The notes below the pieces were generated by a model. It was not told the origin of the DNA, made no database searches, and saw only the letters and a program-made list of their open reading frames with translations. From contig OZ024936.1 of NCBI GenBank assembly GCA_964017235.1, positions 45,249,028 through 45,313,027 of the forward strand: a stretch of 64,000 nucleotides of DNA. Reading direction: 5' to 3'. This DNA is from Sabellastarte sp. h YS-2021 (Eukaryota; Annelida; Polychaeta; Sabellida; Sabellidae). Positions 22,491 through 32,517 of this stretch are shown here, piece by piece; the stretch's first letter is position 1; the number at the start of each line of letters is the position of its first letter. A program made the translations under genes and the position numbers.

Positions 22491-22968
22491 TACATAATCA
22501 GGAACTGAATTTTGGACAATATGTTCTGTATGATACTTCTCGATATAGTTTATACATTTTTGAACAGTTAATTTAATATTATAGTCAATATTACACCATC
22601 TTGTCGTTATTACAATATCATTTAATGTAATAGTCAACAATGGCCTCAATGTCTTTTGTTTTCTATATGGGTTTTATGTCTTCGATGTGTGCATTATGTA
22701 TTGTTGTGCAAAAGTTTTTAAATAAGTCTTTACATAATGAAAAACTTAATGTTGAACAATATGTTCTGTATGATACTTCTCGATATATTTTACACAATTT
22801 TGGACAATTAATTTAAGATAGCAGACACTATTACATCATCTTGTGGTTATTACAATATCATGTAATGTAATAGTCAACAATGGTCTCAATGTCTTTTGTT
22901 TTCTTCATGGGTTGTATGCCTTTGATGTGTGCATTATGTATTGGTGTACAAAAGTTTTTAAATAAGGT
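22491..22968. repeat. Two tandem units of about 240 bp
   Basis: The unit starting TACATAAT at 22,491 recurs at 22,731. Shared blocks include ATGTTCTGTATGATACTTCT, TGTAATAGTCAACAATGG and GTGTGCATTATGTATTG. The copies differ by scattered substitutions. They lie about 0.6 kb ahead of the LINE A endonuclease ORF and could be promoter monomers of that element, as in some L1 5' UTRs. That role is inference. Confidence 0.8.
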
Positions 22969-23072
22969 ATGTCTAAAAGAACTTCTGGTTTATGTGTTCT
23001 ATCTTGGGTCAATTACTGATCTAACTGAAAAGTGTGCATAGGTACAAAAGTTTTCATTCTTTGTTAAGTGAG

Positions 23073-23234
23073 GTGACATTTACCACAATAACTGCTCGAT
23101 TAAGCTTTAAGCTTTATTTGATTCACTTATAACACTTATAGCTGTTATTAAGGGTGACATTTACCACAATAACTGCTCGATTTAGCTTTAAGCTTTATTT
23201 GATTCACTTATAACACTTATAGCTGTTATTAATG
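23073..23234. repeat. Tandem duplication of 81 bp
   Basis: GTGACATTTACCACAATAAC starts at 23,073 and again at 23,154. The two 81-bp units are almost identical, indicating a recent slippage or unequal-crossover event just upstream of the LINE A coding region. Confidence 0.9.
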
Positions 23235-23303
23235 ACTTTTTCTGGTAATTGTTTTAGTCTAATAGTATAATTAATTAGATTTTTCCAGTACCGGACCCTA
23301 ACT

Positions 23304-23588
23304 TTGATGGAGTGTCCATTATTAAAAGTGCTTTTCTGTAAATATGTATATATTCTGTTCCTGTTGTTACTTGCCATTTGTTTATACTTTGAATTTCTGC
23401 TCAAATGTGTTAAAGACAATCGAATGTTGCTAACAATACTATCTTTGTGCCTTGCATTTATTAAAGTTCTGTTAAAGTTTACTGTAAACTTTGTCATATC
23501 AATTGTTCAAAGTCTGAGTATTGATAATGTAAATCTAGATAATCTTGCAGTGTATGGAGCTCATAAAAAAACTATAAATGTTAGTTGA
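23304..23588 (+). CDS. Small hydrophobic ORF overlapping the LINE A start
   Basis: A 94-residue frame with two or three strongly hydrophobic stretches (YVYILFLLLLAICLYF, MLLTILSLCLAFIKVLL). It ends in the sequence ATGTTAGTTGA, where its stop codon overlaps the ATG of the endonuclease ORF by 11 nt. Such an overlap would suit termination-reinitiation. No similarity is recognised, and hydrophobic frames arise easily in T-rich DNA, so it may be chance. Confidence 0.25.
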   Translation: MMECPLLKVLFCKYVYILFLLLLAICLYFEFLLKCVKDNRMLLTILSLCLAFIKVLLKFTVNFVISIVQSLSIDNVNLDNLAVYGAHKKTINVS

Positions 23589-24789
23589 CCAGCTAAAAGT
23601 ATTATCGGCAAATTGTCAAGGTTTAAGGGATAGATCAAAACAAACTGATGTTTTAGACTATATGAAACGATTTAAACCAAACATTATCTGTCTCCAAGAC
23701 ACCCATTTAACCTCAAATGATGGGAACCTATTGAACTTAATATCTGAATGTGAATGCTACATAAATGGATATAAAACAAACTCCAGAGGAGTTGCTGTTC
23801 TTTTTAAAAATAACTTTGAATATAAAATAATATATACAGAATTTGACACAACTGGAAACTATATGGTTCTTGATTTCAGCACTACTAATGTCTCCATCAG
23901 ACTGATTAATGTCTATGCTCCAAATGTGGACTGTCCAAGTTTTTTTGAAAATATAAGAAAATTGGTAGATGAGAATCAACAAGATTATATCCTACTTTGT
24001 GGAGATTTAAATTTAATCCTTAACCCTGAGATTGATAGCTATAACTATGTCAACATCAACAATCCACAATCCAGACTTCATTTATTAGAAACTATGCAAA
24101 TTTATAATTTAAAAGACGCTTACCGCATCATAAACCCAATGCTAAGACGATATACTTGGAGGCGTAAAAAACCTGTTAAACAGGCACGTTTAGATTACTT
24201 CATCTGTCCGGAATCTCTTCTAGACCTAATTAGTGATTGTAAAATCCATCCTGGTTATCGTTCAGATCATTCCTTATTAGAAATTAACATTCAACTTAGT
24301 TCATTCAAGCGTGGTAGAGGATTATGGAAATTTAATTGTAGTTTACTCCAAAATATAGACTATATAAATATAGTAAATCAAACAATTGATGAAGTAAAAC
24401 TCAGATATTGTTCTCCAGTATATGATCCTGACTTTGTAAAAGAAAATTGTAATTTTGACTTGCAATTTGTAATTGAATATGATCTCTTACTTGAAATGAT
24501 GCTATTAAAAATTAGGGATATCACAACTAAATTTTCAATCAATCTGAAAAAAGCTGCTACAAGAGAAGAAAGTCAGCTAATTCAGGAAATTGAAAATATA
24601 GAATCAAATCCGCATGACGAAAATTATCATGAAAATTTAGAAATAAGACAAATCCGATTGCAAACAATACGAAAGGTTAAAATGAATGGATCCATGATAA
24701 GATCAAAAGCACGATGGCTCCAATCAGGTGAAAAACCAACAAAATATTTTTGTAATCTCGAAAAAAAAAATTTATCGATAAAACAATAA
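23578..24789 (+). CDS. LINE A ORF2, endonuclease part (frameshifted)
   Basis: The 403-residue frame is an L1-type endonuclease that nicks target DNA for target-primed reverse transcription. Visible boxes are LSANCQGLRD (first metal-site Asn at residue 12), ICLQDTHL (Asp 41 where most L1 enzymes have Glu), RLINVYAPN, LLCGDLNLIL, ARLDYFICPESL and RSDHSLLEI with the catalytic Asp-His. A basic linker ending in KPTKYFCNLEKK leads towards RT. The frame is lost at an A10 run at 24,761-24,770. One base is missing or extra there, and the continuing protein is in the frame of 24,774-27,380. The start at 23,578 is the first ATG before the EN core. Confidence 0.85.
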   Translation: MLVDQLKVLSANCQGLRDRSKQTDVLDYMKRFKPNIICLQDTHLTSNDGNLLNLISECECYINGYKTNSRGVAVLFKNNFEYKIIYTEFDTTGNYMVLDFSTTNVSIRLINVYAPNVDCPSFFENIRKLVDENQQDYILLCGDLNLILNPEIDSYNYVNINNPQSRLHLLETMQIYNLKDAYRIINPMLRRYTWRRKKPVKQARLDYFICPESLLDLISDCKIHPGYRSDHSLLEINIQLSSFKRGRGLWKFNCSLLQNIDYINIVNQTIDEVKLRYCSPVYDPDFVKENCNFDLQFVIEYDLLLEMMLLKIRDITTKFSINLKKAATREESQLIQEIENIESNPHDENYHENLEIRQIRLQTIRKVKMNGSMIRSKARWLQSGEKPTKYFCNLEKKNLSIKQ

Positions 24790-27380
24790 AAAAGCTTACA
24801 CTTGAAAATGGTGAAACAGTGTTTGAACAAAATGCCATATTAAACCTTGTGAAGCAATTTTATGCTGATCTTTTTAAATCTAGGGATGATCAGATTGACA
24901 ATATTGATCTGGAAACTATGTTAGAAAAAACCGATATAGCGAAATTATCCAGAAAAGAGGCCACTGCTTTGGAAGGTCCATTAACTATTGACGAACTGGG
25001 AATTGCCCTAAAAAAAATGAAAAATAACAAGACACCAGGCATTGATGGCTTCCCTTCTGAATTTTTTAAAGTATTTTGGGTAAAGTTAAAATATTTAGTA
25101 CTCAATGCTCTAAATCATTGCTATGAGAAAGGTATGCTTTCTATCTCAATGCGACAAACAATTATAAATTGTATTCCAAAAGGAAACAAAGCGAGAGACA
25201 ATATAAAAAACTGGCGTCCTATTTCTCTTCTTAGTGTTCTCTATAAATTAGCGTCTTCCGCAATTGCTGCAAGAATGAATACTGTATTAAATAAATTAAT
25301 ATCACAGGATCAAACTGGCTTTGTTAAGGGTCGATACATTGGTGAAACAACAAGATTAATATATGACATAATGCATTACACTGAAGTAAAGGAACTGGAT
25401 GGACTGTTGATGTTGATTGATTTTGAAAAAGCGTTTGACTCAATATCATGGAAATTTATGTACAATACTCTCACCTTTTTCGGCTTTGGAACGAGTTTTA
25501 TTCATTGGATAAAGATGTTCAACAACAATATCAAGGCATGCGTTCTACAAGCTGGGGTAAAATCAGATTTCATTTCAATTGAACGCGGTTGCAAACAGGG
25601 AGATCCTATAGCTGCTTATCTCTTTATTTTATGTGGACAAATTTTAAATTACCTTATAAAAAAGAACAAAAAAATCAATGGAATATATGTAGATGAAATA
25701 GAAATTAAAATTACGCAATTTGCCGATGATACTACGCTGATTTTGGATGGTAGTCAGAGCTCCTTACAGGCTGCATTGAATACAATTGAAATTTTCGGTT
25801 CTTTTTCCGGTCTAAAAATAAATACCAATAAAACTAAACTTGTATGGATAGGAAGGAAAAAGTATTGTAAAGAAAAGTTAAAAGTCACAAATAGACTAGA
25901 ATGGGGAATAACTAGATTTAAGCTCCTGGGAATATCTTTTTCTGTTGATTTGGAAGAGATTCCAACTTTAAACTACTCATCAGCACTTGAGCAATGTAAA
26001 AAATTATTGACAAATTGGAGAAAGAGAAACTTAACTGTCTTTGGTAGAATTACAGTGTTAAAAACTTTTATTGTTCCACAATTTAATCATATTTTCAGTA
26101 GTATACCATCCCCAGGTGACCACTTTTTTAAAGATTTGTCAAAATTGATGTATAATTTCATTTGGTTAGGTAAACCAGATAAAATAAAGCGACTTACCAT
26201 AATTCAAGACTATAGAGAAGGGGGACTAAGGATGGTAGATATTAGAGCTTTTATGAAAGCACTCAAGTTAACATGGATCAAAAAACTCTTCACTCAGTAC
26301 ACTTCTCCGTGGTTAATTCTCTTTCAGAAAACTATTTGTAGTGTCTCAAGTTTAGTTGAACTTGGAACTGTATGGTGCAAAACTGTGACTCATATTATCA
26401 GTAACCAATTTTGGATAGAAGTCCTATCTATATGGGGTGACTTTTCAGAACATGACTTCATAAAAACTAGTTCTGATATACTATCTACACCAATATGGTA
26501 TAATCCCAAAATATCAAGGTTAACTTTGTACTTGCCCAGGTGGTTTAAAGGAGGAATCAAATATGTGGGTGATATTGTCGATATAAACGGGACCATTATG
26601 AGTTTAGTAGAAATTGAAAATACATACAATATTAAAATTAGTAATTTTCTTGAATATCTGAGGGTAAAATCCCTGTGCTATGACTTTGTCAAGACAAACC
26701 GAAAAGACAATAACTTTCTGTACAGCCAGCCAACAATCCCAAAGATCATTGCATTGATTTTTAGTAAACCTGGCTCAAAATGGTACTATAATCACATGGT
26801 TAACCAGAGTTGCAATTTGGCGTTAAAAGGAAAATGGTCTGATGATCTGAAATTGAATCTGAACGCAAACACTTGGGATCAAATATTTACAATATGCTTT
26901 AAGATAGTTACTAACAATAGCCTTGTTTGGTTTCAATATAAAATCCTACATAGAATTTTAGGTACACAAAAGTTACTACATCAAATGGGTAAATCAGAAT
27001 CAGATTTATGTCTATCTTGTCATATGACAACTGAAACTCTAATGCACCTTTTCTGTTGGTGCTCAAAGGCTGAGAAAATCTGGCAAGACTTAAAAGAGTG
27101 GATAAAAGAAAAAACTGGTGTAACCATCCATTTTAATTCTTTAAATGTTATCATGGGGTACTTAAATAGAGATAACCATTTCCTTCCTATCAATACAATA
27201 ATTATAGTAACTAAGTACTATATCTATTTAAATTCCAGAAAGAAAATTCCATTAAATATACTAGACCTACAAAAGAAAATACAAGAAACATACAATGAAC
27301 AAATGCTGGTTGCAAGGCTCAATTTTTTTGAATCTGATTTTGAAAAAAAATGGTTTTCTTTTAGAAACCTAATAAAATAG
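24774..27380 (+). CDS. LINE A ORF2, reverse transcriptase part
   Basis: Open frame of about 870 codons; the first ATG at 24,819 is internal to the original ORF2. Counted from that Met, the RT blocks are NNKTPGIDGFPSEFFK (69-84), NWRPISLLSVLYKL (131-144), LIDFEKAFDSISW (199-211, catalytic Asp 201), KQGDPIAAYLF (259-269) and FADDTTLIL (301-309, catalytic Asp pair). Near the C-terminus a CLSCH...H..CWC box forms the CCHC module usual in L1/Tx1 ORF2 proteins. No internal stop occurs, so the only visible defect of ORF2 is the homopolymer frameshift. The copy must be young. Confidence 0.9.
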   Translation: MDKTIKKLTLENGETVFEQNAILNLVKQFYADLFKSRDDQIDNIDLETMLEKTDIAKLSRKEATALEGPLTIDELGIALKKMKNNKTPGIDGFPSEFFKVFWVKLKYLVLNALNHCYEKGMLSISMRQTIINCIPKGNKARDNIKNWRPISLLSVLYKLASSAIAARMNTVLNKLISQDQTGFVKGRYIGETTRLIYDIMHYTEVKELDGLLMLIDFEKAFDSISWKFMYNTLTFFGFGTSFIHWIKMFNNNIKACVLQAGVKSDFISIERGCKQGDPIAAYLFILCGQILNYLIKKNKKINGIYVDEIEIKITQFADDTTLILDGSQSSLQAALNTIEIFGSFSGLKINTNKTKLVWIGRKKYCKEKLKVTNRLEWGITRFKLLGISFSVDLEEIPTLNYSSALEQCKKLLTNWRKRNLTVFGRITVLKTFIVPQFNHIFSSIPSPGDHFFKDLSKLMYNFIWLGKPDKIKRLTIIQDYREGGLRMVDIRAFMKALKLTWIKKLFTQYTSPWLILFQKTICSVSSLVELGTVWCKTVTHIISNQFWIEVLSIWGDFSEHDFIKTSSDILSTPIWYNPKISRLTLYLPRWFKGGIKYVGDIVDINGTIMSLVEIENTYNIKISNFLEYLRVKSLCYDFVKTNRKDNNFLYSQPTIPKIIALIFSKPGSKWYYNHMVNQSCNLALKGKWSDDLKLNLNANTWDQIFTICFKIVTNNSLVWFQYKILHRILGTQKLLHQMGKSESDLCLSCHMTTETLMHLFCWCSKAEKIWQDLKEWIKEKTGVTIHFNSLNVIMGYLNRDNHFLPINTIIIVTKYYIYLNSRKKIPLNILDLQKKIQETYNEQMLVARLNFFESDFEKKWFSFRNLIK

Positions 27381-27578
27381 CATATTTTAAATTATATTGC
27401 GATACAGTTAGGTAAAAGGTATCAATAATTAAGATTAAGGATTTGTTAGAGTTATATTTTATTGTTTGTTTCCAAGACTGGATCACTTATGCCTGGGTGT
27501 TTGTAACTCCAGTCACAATGTAAAGGCAAGTCTAAGTGTCTCAATAAAAAAAAAAAAAAATAAAAAAAAAAAAAAAGA

Positions 27579-28036
27579 AATTGTACTGAAAAATTGAGAC
27601 AACCCCAATTTTATACACTCTTTAAAATGAAGCTGAGTGATCGTATCCAAAGAAGAACATTAATCACATGAGTCCTAACTGCCATAAATGATTTTTATGA
27701 ATCGTAGCTGCTGCAGGGTTACATGAAAAGGGCAATCTTTCTGGTCATACAACTTGTCTTTTCATCCAAGACAGATCATGTGATTTGCCAGTTTTCCTGT
27801 CCTTTTCTACAGGAGCATTAGCAGGGAAACTTCCCAATTGAAACTTGGCTAGGGTTTGCAATTACATATGTCAGTAATTCAGCTCCATTAAAACACTTTT
27901 TTTGTGATCTGGAAAAGGTTTTCAGTTTGTTCAATACACTCTTAGATCCACCGGATTTTTCGTCATAGTACTGTTGAGATCTCTCCAACTGGTGAGCACA
28001 TATCTCCTTCAGTGTAAGTGTGTTTCATGAACACCA
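27579..28036. other. Spacer after LINE A
   Basis: No gene or repeat is recognised between the LINE A tail and the MITE at 28,037. Confidence 0.5.
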
Positions 28037-28260
28037 GGGTCTGTGTTCACAAAGATTCTTAGAATTTTTCTTAGAATTACACTAAAGTGTAAGAAAAATT
28101 CTATGCTAAGAATTTTCTTATTCTTATAATAAAATCCTATTCGCAAAACAATTCTTAGCTAAGAATAATTCTAAGAATAGAAGTAAAATAAAATGTGTGC
28201 ACAGGTTAGACTAAGTGTAATTCAAAGAAAAATTCGAAGAATCTTTGTGAATACAGGCCC
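28037..28260. mobile_element. MITE with about 50-bp terminal inverted repeats
   Basis: The left end (GGGTCTGTGTTCACAAAGAT followed by TCTTAGAATTTTTCTTAGAA) is matched in reverse complement by the right end (GGGCCTGTATTCACAAAGAT followed by TCTTCGAATTTTTCTTTGAA). The interior is short and AT-rich with no coding capacity. No target duplication could be assigned. Confidence 0.75.
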
Positions 28261-28328
28261 AGAAGTGACTTTCTGTATTTGGATGCAATTCGGGTGTCAA
28301 GAATAAGAGTTTTGTACATATAGCAATT

Positions 28329-28515
28329 TCATATTCTTAGAAAAATTCTAAGAATAAAAGTCATTCTTAGAAAAATTCTAAGAATAAGTATGATTCTAAG
28401 AATAAGAATCTTTGTGAATAGGAAAATTCTTATTCTTAAAATTTTTCTAAGAAAAATGACAATTCTAAGAAAAAAATCTAAGAATAAGACTAATTCTAAG
28501 AACAAGATGCACTCA
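28329..28515. repeat. Foldback repeat related to the adjacent MITE
   Basis: Repeated palindromes of the type ATTCTTAGAAAAATTCTAAG with an internal AGAATCTTTGTGAATAGGA block that mirrors the MITE terminus. It is probably a second, rearranged copy of the same family. The minus-strand frame here translates to Ile/Leu/Arg repeats and is not a gene. Confidence 0.6.
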
Positions 28516-29148
28516 GAGAGAGCAAAATGCTCGAGAGAGAGCAAAATGCTCGATTCCATGTGACCAGTCTCTAAAGTGATATAAAGTATTGTAAGGAAGA
28601 CAATAAAATAAAACCAAACATGTAAATTAATTTTCAAAGAAATATCAAGTAGAAAGCCAAATTCATTAAAAATACATTGAAATGGGACCTCTGAAAATTC
28701 TTGATTTTTTGTATCCAAAATAAGATCCAGATCTTTCTTTTAGTAACTTCTTCCTTTGGCCTACCCACAAAAACTTTCTAATTAAAGATCTGTTCATTAA
28801 TTCTGGAGTAATCTAAACACCAAAAAACAGACAGACAAATAGACAAACAATTTGCACCCAAAAAATAAACTGCTGATAGAGGTAAAATATAGCTTAAAAG
28901 TCACTTCTTGGTGAAAATCACTCAAGGTAAATTTTGTGATGGACTGTCAAGGAATTGAAAGAAAAAAAGAGAAAATAAAAACAGAAATAATAATTAATAC
29001 AAATGATGAATATACCACACCACCCCACCCACCCACCCCTCTTTATTATCTTTGTGTCAATTGCAAGACATAAATGAGAAGAAATATTTTTACTTAAAGA
29101 CAGCAAGTATCACAAGCAAGGTTTGTGACCTCACAATGAGAATTGCAT
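28516..29148. other. Non-coding spacer with CCCACCCAC run
   Basis: AT-rich DNA including a C-rich simple run at about 29,020-29,040. No gene is seen. Confidence 0.5.
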
Positions 29149-29163
29149 TATGACATCATTAAG

Positions 29164-29397
29164 GGGGCCACGGTGGCAGAGTGGTAACACTCTCGCCTCC
29201 CACCTCTGTGGCCGGGGTTCGATCCCCGTCATGGCCGTAAGTGGGAAAGCTGGTAGTTGCTTGCCGTAGGTCGGCAGTTTACAGTACAGAACCCTAGCGA
29301 ACTGTATGTACTGGTTTCCTCTGCCCTTCAAACTACCCGTCGTGATATGACCTGTACAGTGTTGAAAGCGACGTAAAACCCCAAATAAATAAATAAA
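29164..29397 (+). repeat. tRNA-derived SINE (family S), full-length copy
   Basis: It begins GGGGCCACGGTGGCAGAGTG with an A-box-like segment and a canonical B box GGTTCGATCCC, so the internal pol III promoter looks intact. The tRNA-unrelated body follows, then GCGACGTAAAACCCCAAATA and an ATAA-repeat tail. A perfect 15-bp target duplication TATGACATCATTAAG flanks it at 29,149-29,163 and 29,398-29,412. It is the best-preserved of the four family S copies here and defines the family. Confidence 0.92.
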
Positions 29398-29489
29398 TAT
29401 GACATCATTAAGTATAATGACATCAGAAAGCAAAATATTGATTTTACGTATGTGATGAAGAGAAGCAGTTTCACTGTGTATTCCCAATT

Positions 29490-29720
29490 AAAAATAAGAA
29501 AAACTCTCTCCTGACTTTAATTTTTAAACAAATTACACCAAATTTGGAAGAATCCGTCTGTACCCCATGAAATACCTGCCCACCAAATTTGAGAAAGATT
29601 GGTGTCATAGTTTTTGAGCTATAAAGGCAAAACGGTGCACAGACAGACAGACAGACAGAAAGACAGACCGACAGACAGACAGAAACAAAGTGATTACAAT
29701 AACCCTCTCCTATCGTCAAG
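29490..29720. repeat. MITE-like unit with CAGA microsatellite
   Basis: The block from CTCTCCTGAC to CCTCTCCTATCG contains a body (CACCAAATTTG twice, TAGTTTTTGAGCTATAAAGG) and a (CAGA)n run at about 29,640-29,690. Similar body-plus-microsatellite units are common short repeats in invertebrate genomes. No coding capacity is seen, and the borders are approximate. Confidence 0.5.
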
Positions 29721-30615
29721 CGTTAATAAATATTTAAAATTTTGTACTACAATTAATGAAGATATATTAATTTGAAAAAAAATAATGTGTTAAATTTAGG
29801 GATTTAACACCATCATGTTGGTTCAAAAAATGATCAAGTATCAACATCCAACACCTTTGCGCTTTTAACATACATCTGGACAAGATATTTGCCTCCAGCC
29901 AACATAACCGGATTCTACTGATGAAAATCAAACTTACACAGGTTATAAAGGCTGGGATGTTAAAAATGACCCAAATCTAACGAAATGTATGTGATTGAAT
30001 AAAAAATATGATGAATTCAGATATCTTGGAAAATAAAATACATTTATCACATTAGTCCGATTACATATTTATTGATTTTTTGTGGCCGAAAAAAGCACAA
30101 TGATCCTATACAGAGCAAACTTTTTATTCAACAACTGAATGAAATGTTTTTTAGTTTAAATTATTACAGAATTAATCATGAAATATAAATTAATGTCAGA
30201 AAGGTTATCTTCAGGAAGACATTAACCACTAATTTTTCTAGGTTCTCTACTTTGTCCACATAATATGCAGATTGTCACAAAAGATTGGAAATTTTCCTAC
30301 ATATAACCTTTATAGTACTCTGCCGTCATTTAAAAGTAATTTGTTTTATCTGTATTCAATTGAAGTAATTAAGAATCTACTATCTAATATCAATTCAAGT
30401 TGTTGAAATCAATTCAGTATTGAATGCATTGTGCTGAGGATGACTTTAAAGGGAAACACCGTGCCAGCTGTAATGGCATAACATAATGTAGTGTGACGGA
30501 CAAAAACACACATCAAATTGGTGTACTGTATTAGTTTGACATCATCAAGTGCACCATCATCCAGGGGATACTCGAGAACTGTATATACATAGTTACCAGT
30601 GCTGGGTCAATAATT
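29721..30615. other. Non-coding spacer
   Basis: AT-rich DNA without a recognised gene up to the left repeat of the YR retroelement. Confidence 0.5.
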
Positions 30616-30827
30616 TTATGGCAAACACACACCCCATTGATTGGGTATCAGTCAGTTTGAACTGGTCCATGCAATAAACCCTTCCAACTTACCTACTGAC
30701 CAATCATTTCCTTTCTTCCATCCCTGTCCAATCAGATCTGTCCTTCCGTCCCACGTCTTCTTGCCCACTGCCTTTCTCTCACTTTGTACGTGTAAGTTGA
30801 TCTGAACACAAGGAAAACATTTTAATA
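30616..30827 (+). repeat. Split direct repeat A1 of YR element 2
   Basis: From TTATGGCAA to TTTTAATA. It matches A2 at 36,782-36,991 with scattered substitutions, sharing for example GGTATCAGTCAGTTTG and AATCAGATCTGTCCTTC. Confidence 0.9.
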
Positions 30828-30908
30828 TTAGTCAATTTTATCTTGGACATTTATTTTAGTTATTGTTTATCTATGCACATTTGCTATTGGACACTGTTGT
30901 ATACTCTT

Positions 30909-32404
30909 ATGGCTTCTCAGGCCACTGAGGTTGGTCAGAAAGCTTTGCTTTCATGCAAGAAATGTGGTATGGACCACGAGAAACCTATTGGTAACAAGTG
31001 TGAAAGACATAAACTGGATAAAATGGAACAAGAAGAGAAACGCGATGTGAGCAAGGAAGGAAATGTTAGGAAGACACCTAAAGGCAAATCTGCTACGTCG
31101 AGAAATTGAATGCCATGGACGAGCGCATTTCAAGTCTCACCAAAATTCAGGACGTTAGTGAGACTTCAGTGAGGAGATCACGTTCTCGTGAGAAGAAACG
31201 GGAGTCCACAGACAAGAGTCAAGAATCCACTTTGCAACACCACAATCTGCGGTGCAATCAGAAGATGGTGTTTCATATTCTCGTGTACTTTCAGACACTG
31301 CTGTTACATTCAAAGCGTCTGCAATGCCCACGAGAGCTAAGAAACAAAAGGGAGATGCAGATTTAGGAGTTACACCACTCACCCACGTGTTTATTCCACC
31401 AACTCCCATGAGAGTTACAGCAGGCTCTTCACTCTCACGTATGACCTCAATGATTACCAGACCTGTGCCTTCAATAACTACTTCTCAAGCATGGGACTCA
31501 GGTATGTCAAACCTACAAGAAATAAACAATGACACTCAAACCGTTATTAAACAACCCTGTCGTGACTTTAATCAAAACATTTTGATGCACATGGATCAAT
31601 TTGGCAATCCTGTGTGGGTACAGGGCATTGTTGAACAACCTGTAATATGTACACAAGTGCAAGAGCAGCAACCACAAGTAACAGAGAGACAATTAGACGT
31701 GAACCCAATGAATCAATCTATTGAAGCTTTGAGGGCTAATCCATTTATACAACAGCTAGTTGAGGAATGGGTTGCAGTGTTAGAATCCAGGATGAAAAGT
31801 GAATTACAACAAGGTAGTCAACCTCAGAAAAAGAGTAGGAGATACAACATTGCGGATACACCTCACACCTTCGCTGGCCTAATGAATCCTGTTTGGCTGG
31901 CTCTCAGCGTAAAAAACTGCATATGATGATATGACTTTAGGGCAGTTTGTGGCAGGCTTTGTTGCAAATGTACTAGATACACAACACATGGACACTATGA
32001 GAAATATGTTGAAGGAATTGGGTGACACAGTTAAATTGACCGAAAACCTGTCCTGGCCCATAGCACGTGGAGCATTTGCTATCTTGATGAACAAGATCGA
32101 GGAAGAAACACTGACATGTGTGGATTGTAGAGTTCTGGCAGACAACAGACTTACATATTCTCAGTCCGCTGTCTTTAGCGGTAGCACCACAATGTCCCCT
32201 AGGAATACTGGATCACCACAAGTGACAGGGGGCCCCAAGAAAATAGTGTGTCATTGGTATAATGAGGGGACCTGTCCACATACACAAGAACACATGGATA
32301 GTACGGGAACTACGTTGTTTTGCCATATTTGCATGTACTGCCATAAAGACCTGAAACGTAGCAACAATCATGTAGAAACGACTGTTTTAATAAAAAGAAA
32401 GTAG
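30909..32404 (+). pseudogene. YR element 2 gag
   Basis: The putative start MASQATEVGQKALLSCKKCG at 30,909 includes a CxxC pair and a basic region. A Ser/Arg-rich stretch (RRSRSREKKRES), the block SDTAVTFKASAMPTRAKKQK, a globular part (MTLGQFVAGFVANVLDTQHM, NLSWPIARGAFAILMNKIEE) and a zinc module (CHWYNEGTCPHTQEH...CHICMYC, about 32,250-32,345) follow. Gag binds element RNA and packages it. At least three frame changes (near 31,105, 31,250 and 31,926) break the gene. The same blocks recur in the gag remnants at 52.8-54.0 kb and 58.4-59.7 kb, which ties the three elements into one family. Confidence 0.75.
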
Positions 32405-32517
32405 TTGTGTCTGAATAGGTTCTTACCTGCCGCACTCTTGTTTGCTCTGACATTAATAATTGTAGCAATGGTAATAACGGTGCTGGGTCATATAATTTTG
32501 TTGATACTCAATTCCCC

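Larger units (their letters stand above)
22969..27578 (+). mobile_element. L1/Tx1-like LINE, family A, near-complete copy
   Basis: Non-LTR retrotransposon with an apurinic-type endonuclease followed by RT and a C-terminal Cys/His box, then a short 3' UTR and an A-rich tail (27,547-27,578). The 3' UTR block with GGGTGTTTGTAACTCCAG and AATGTAAAGGCAAG is conserved in the LINE A copy ending at 51,128. No ORF1 with an RRM or zinc knuckle is visible, so the copy is either 5'-truncated before ORF1 or of a family lacking it. The 5' border is not defined. The tandem repeats at 22.5-23.2 kb may belong to it. Confidence 0.8.

Noticed and set aside
28329-28718. 129-codon minus-strand frame with Ile-Leu-Arg repeats
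   Set aside because: It arises from the AATTCTTAG palindromes of the foldback MITE and has no protein-like features.
29164-29240. Possible tRNA gene
   Set aside because: A and B boxes are present, but the sequence continues into a repeated body and tail with a target duplication, so it is the head of a SINE. No proper acceptor stem closes.
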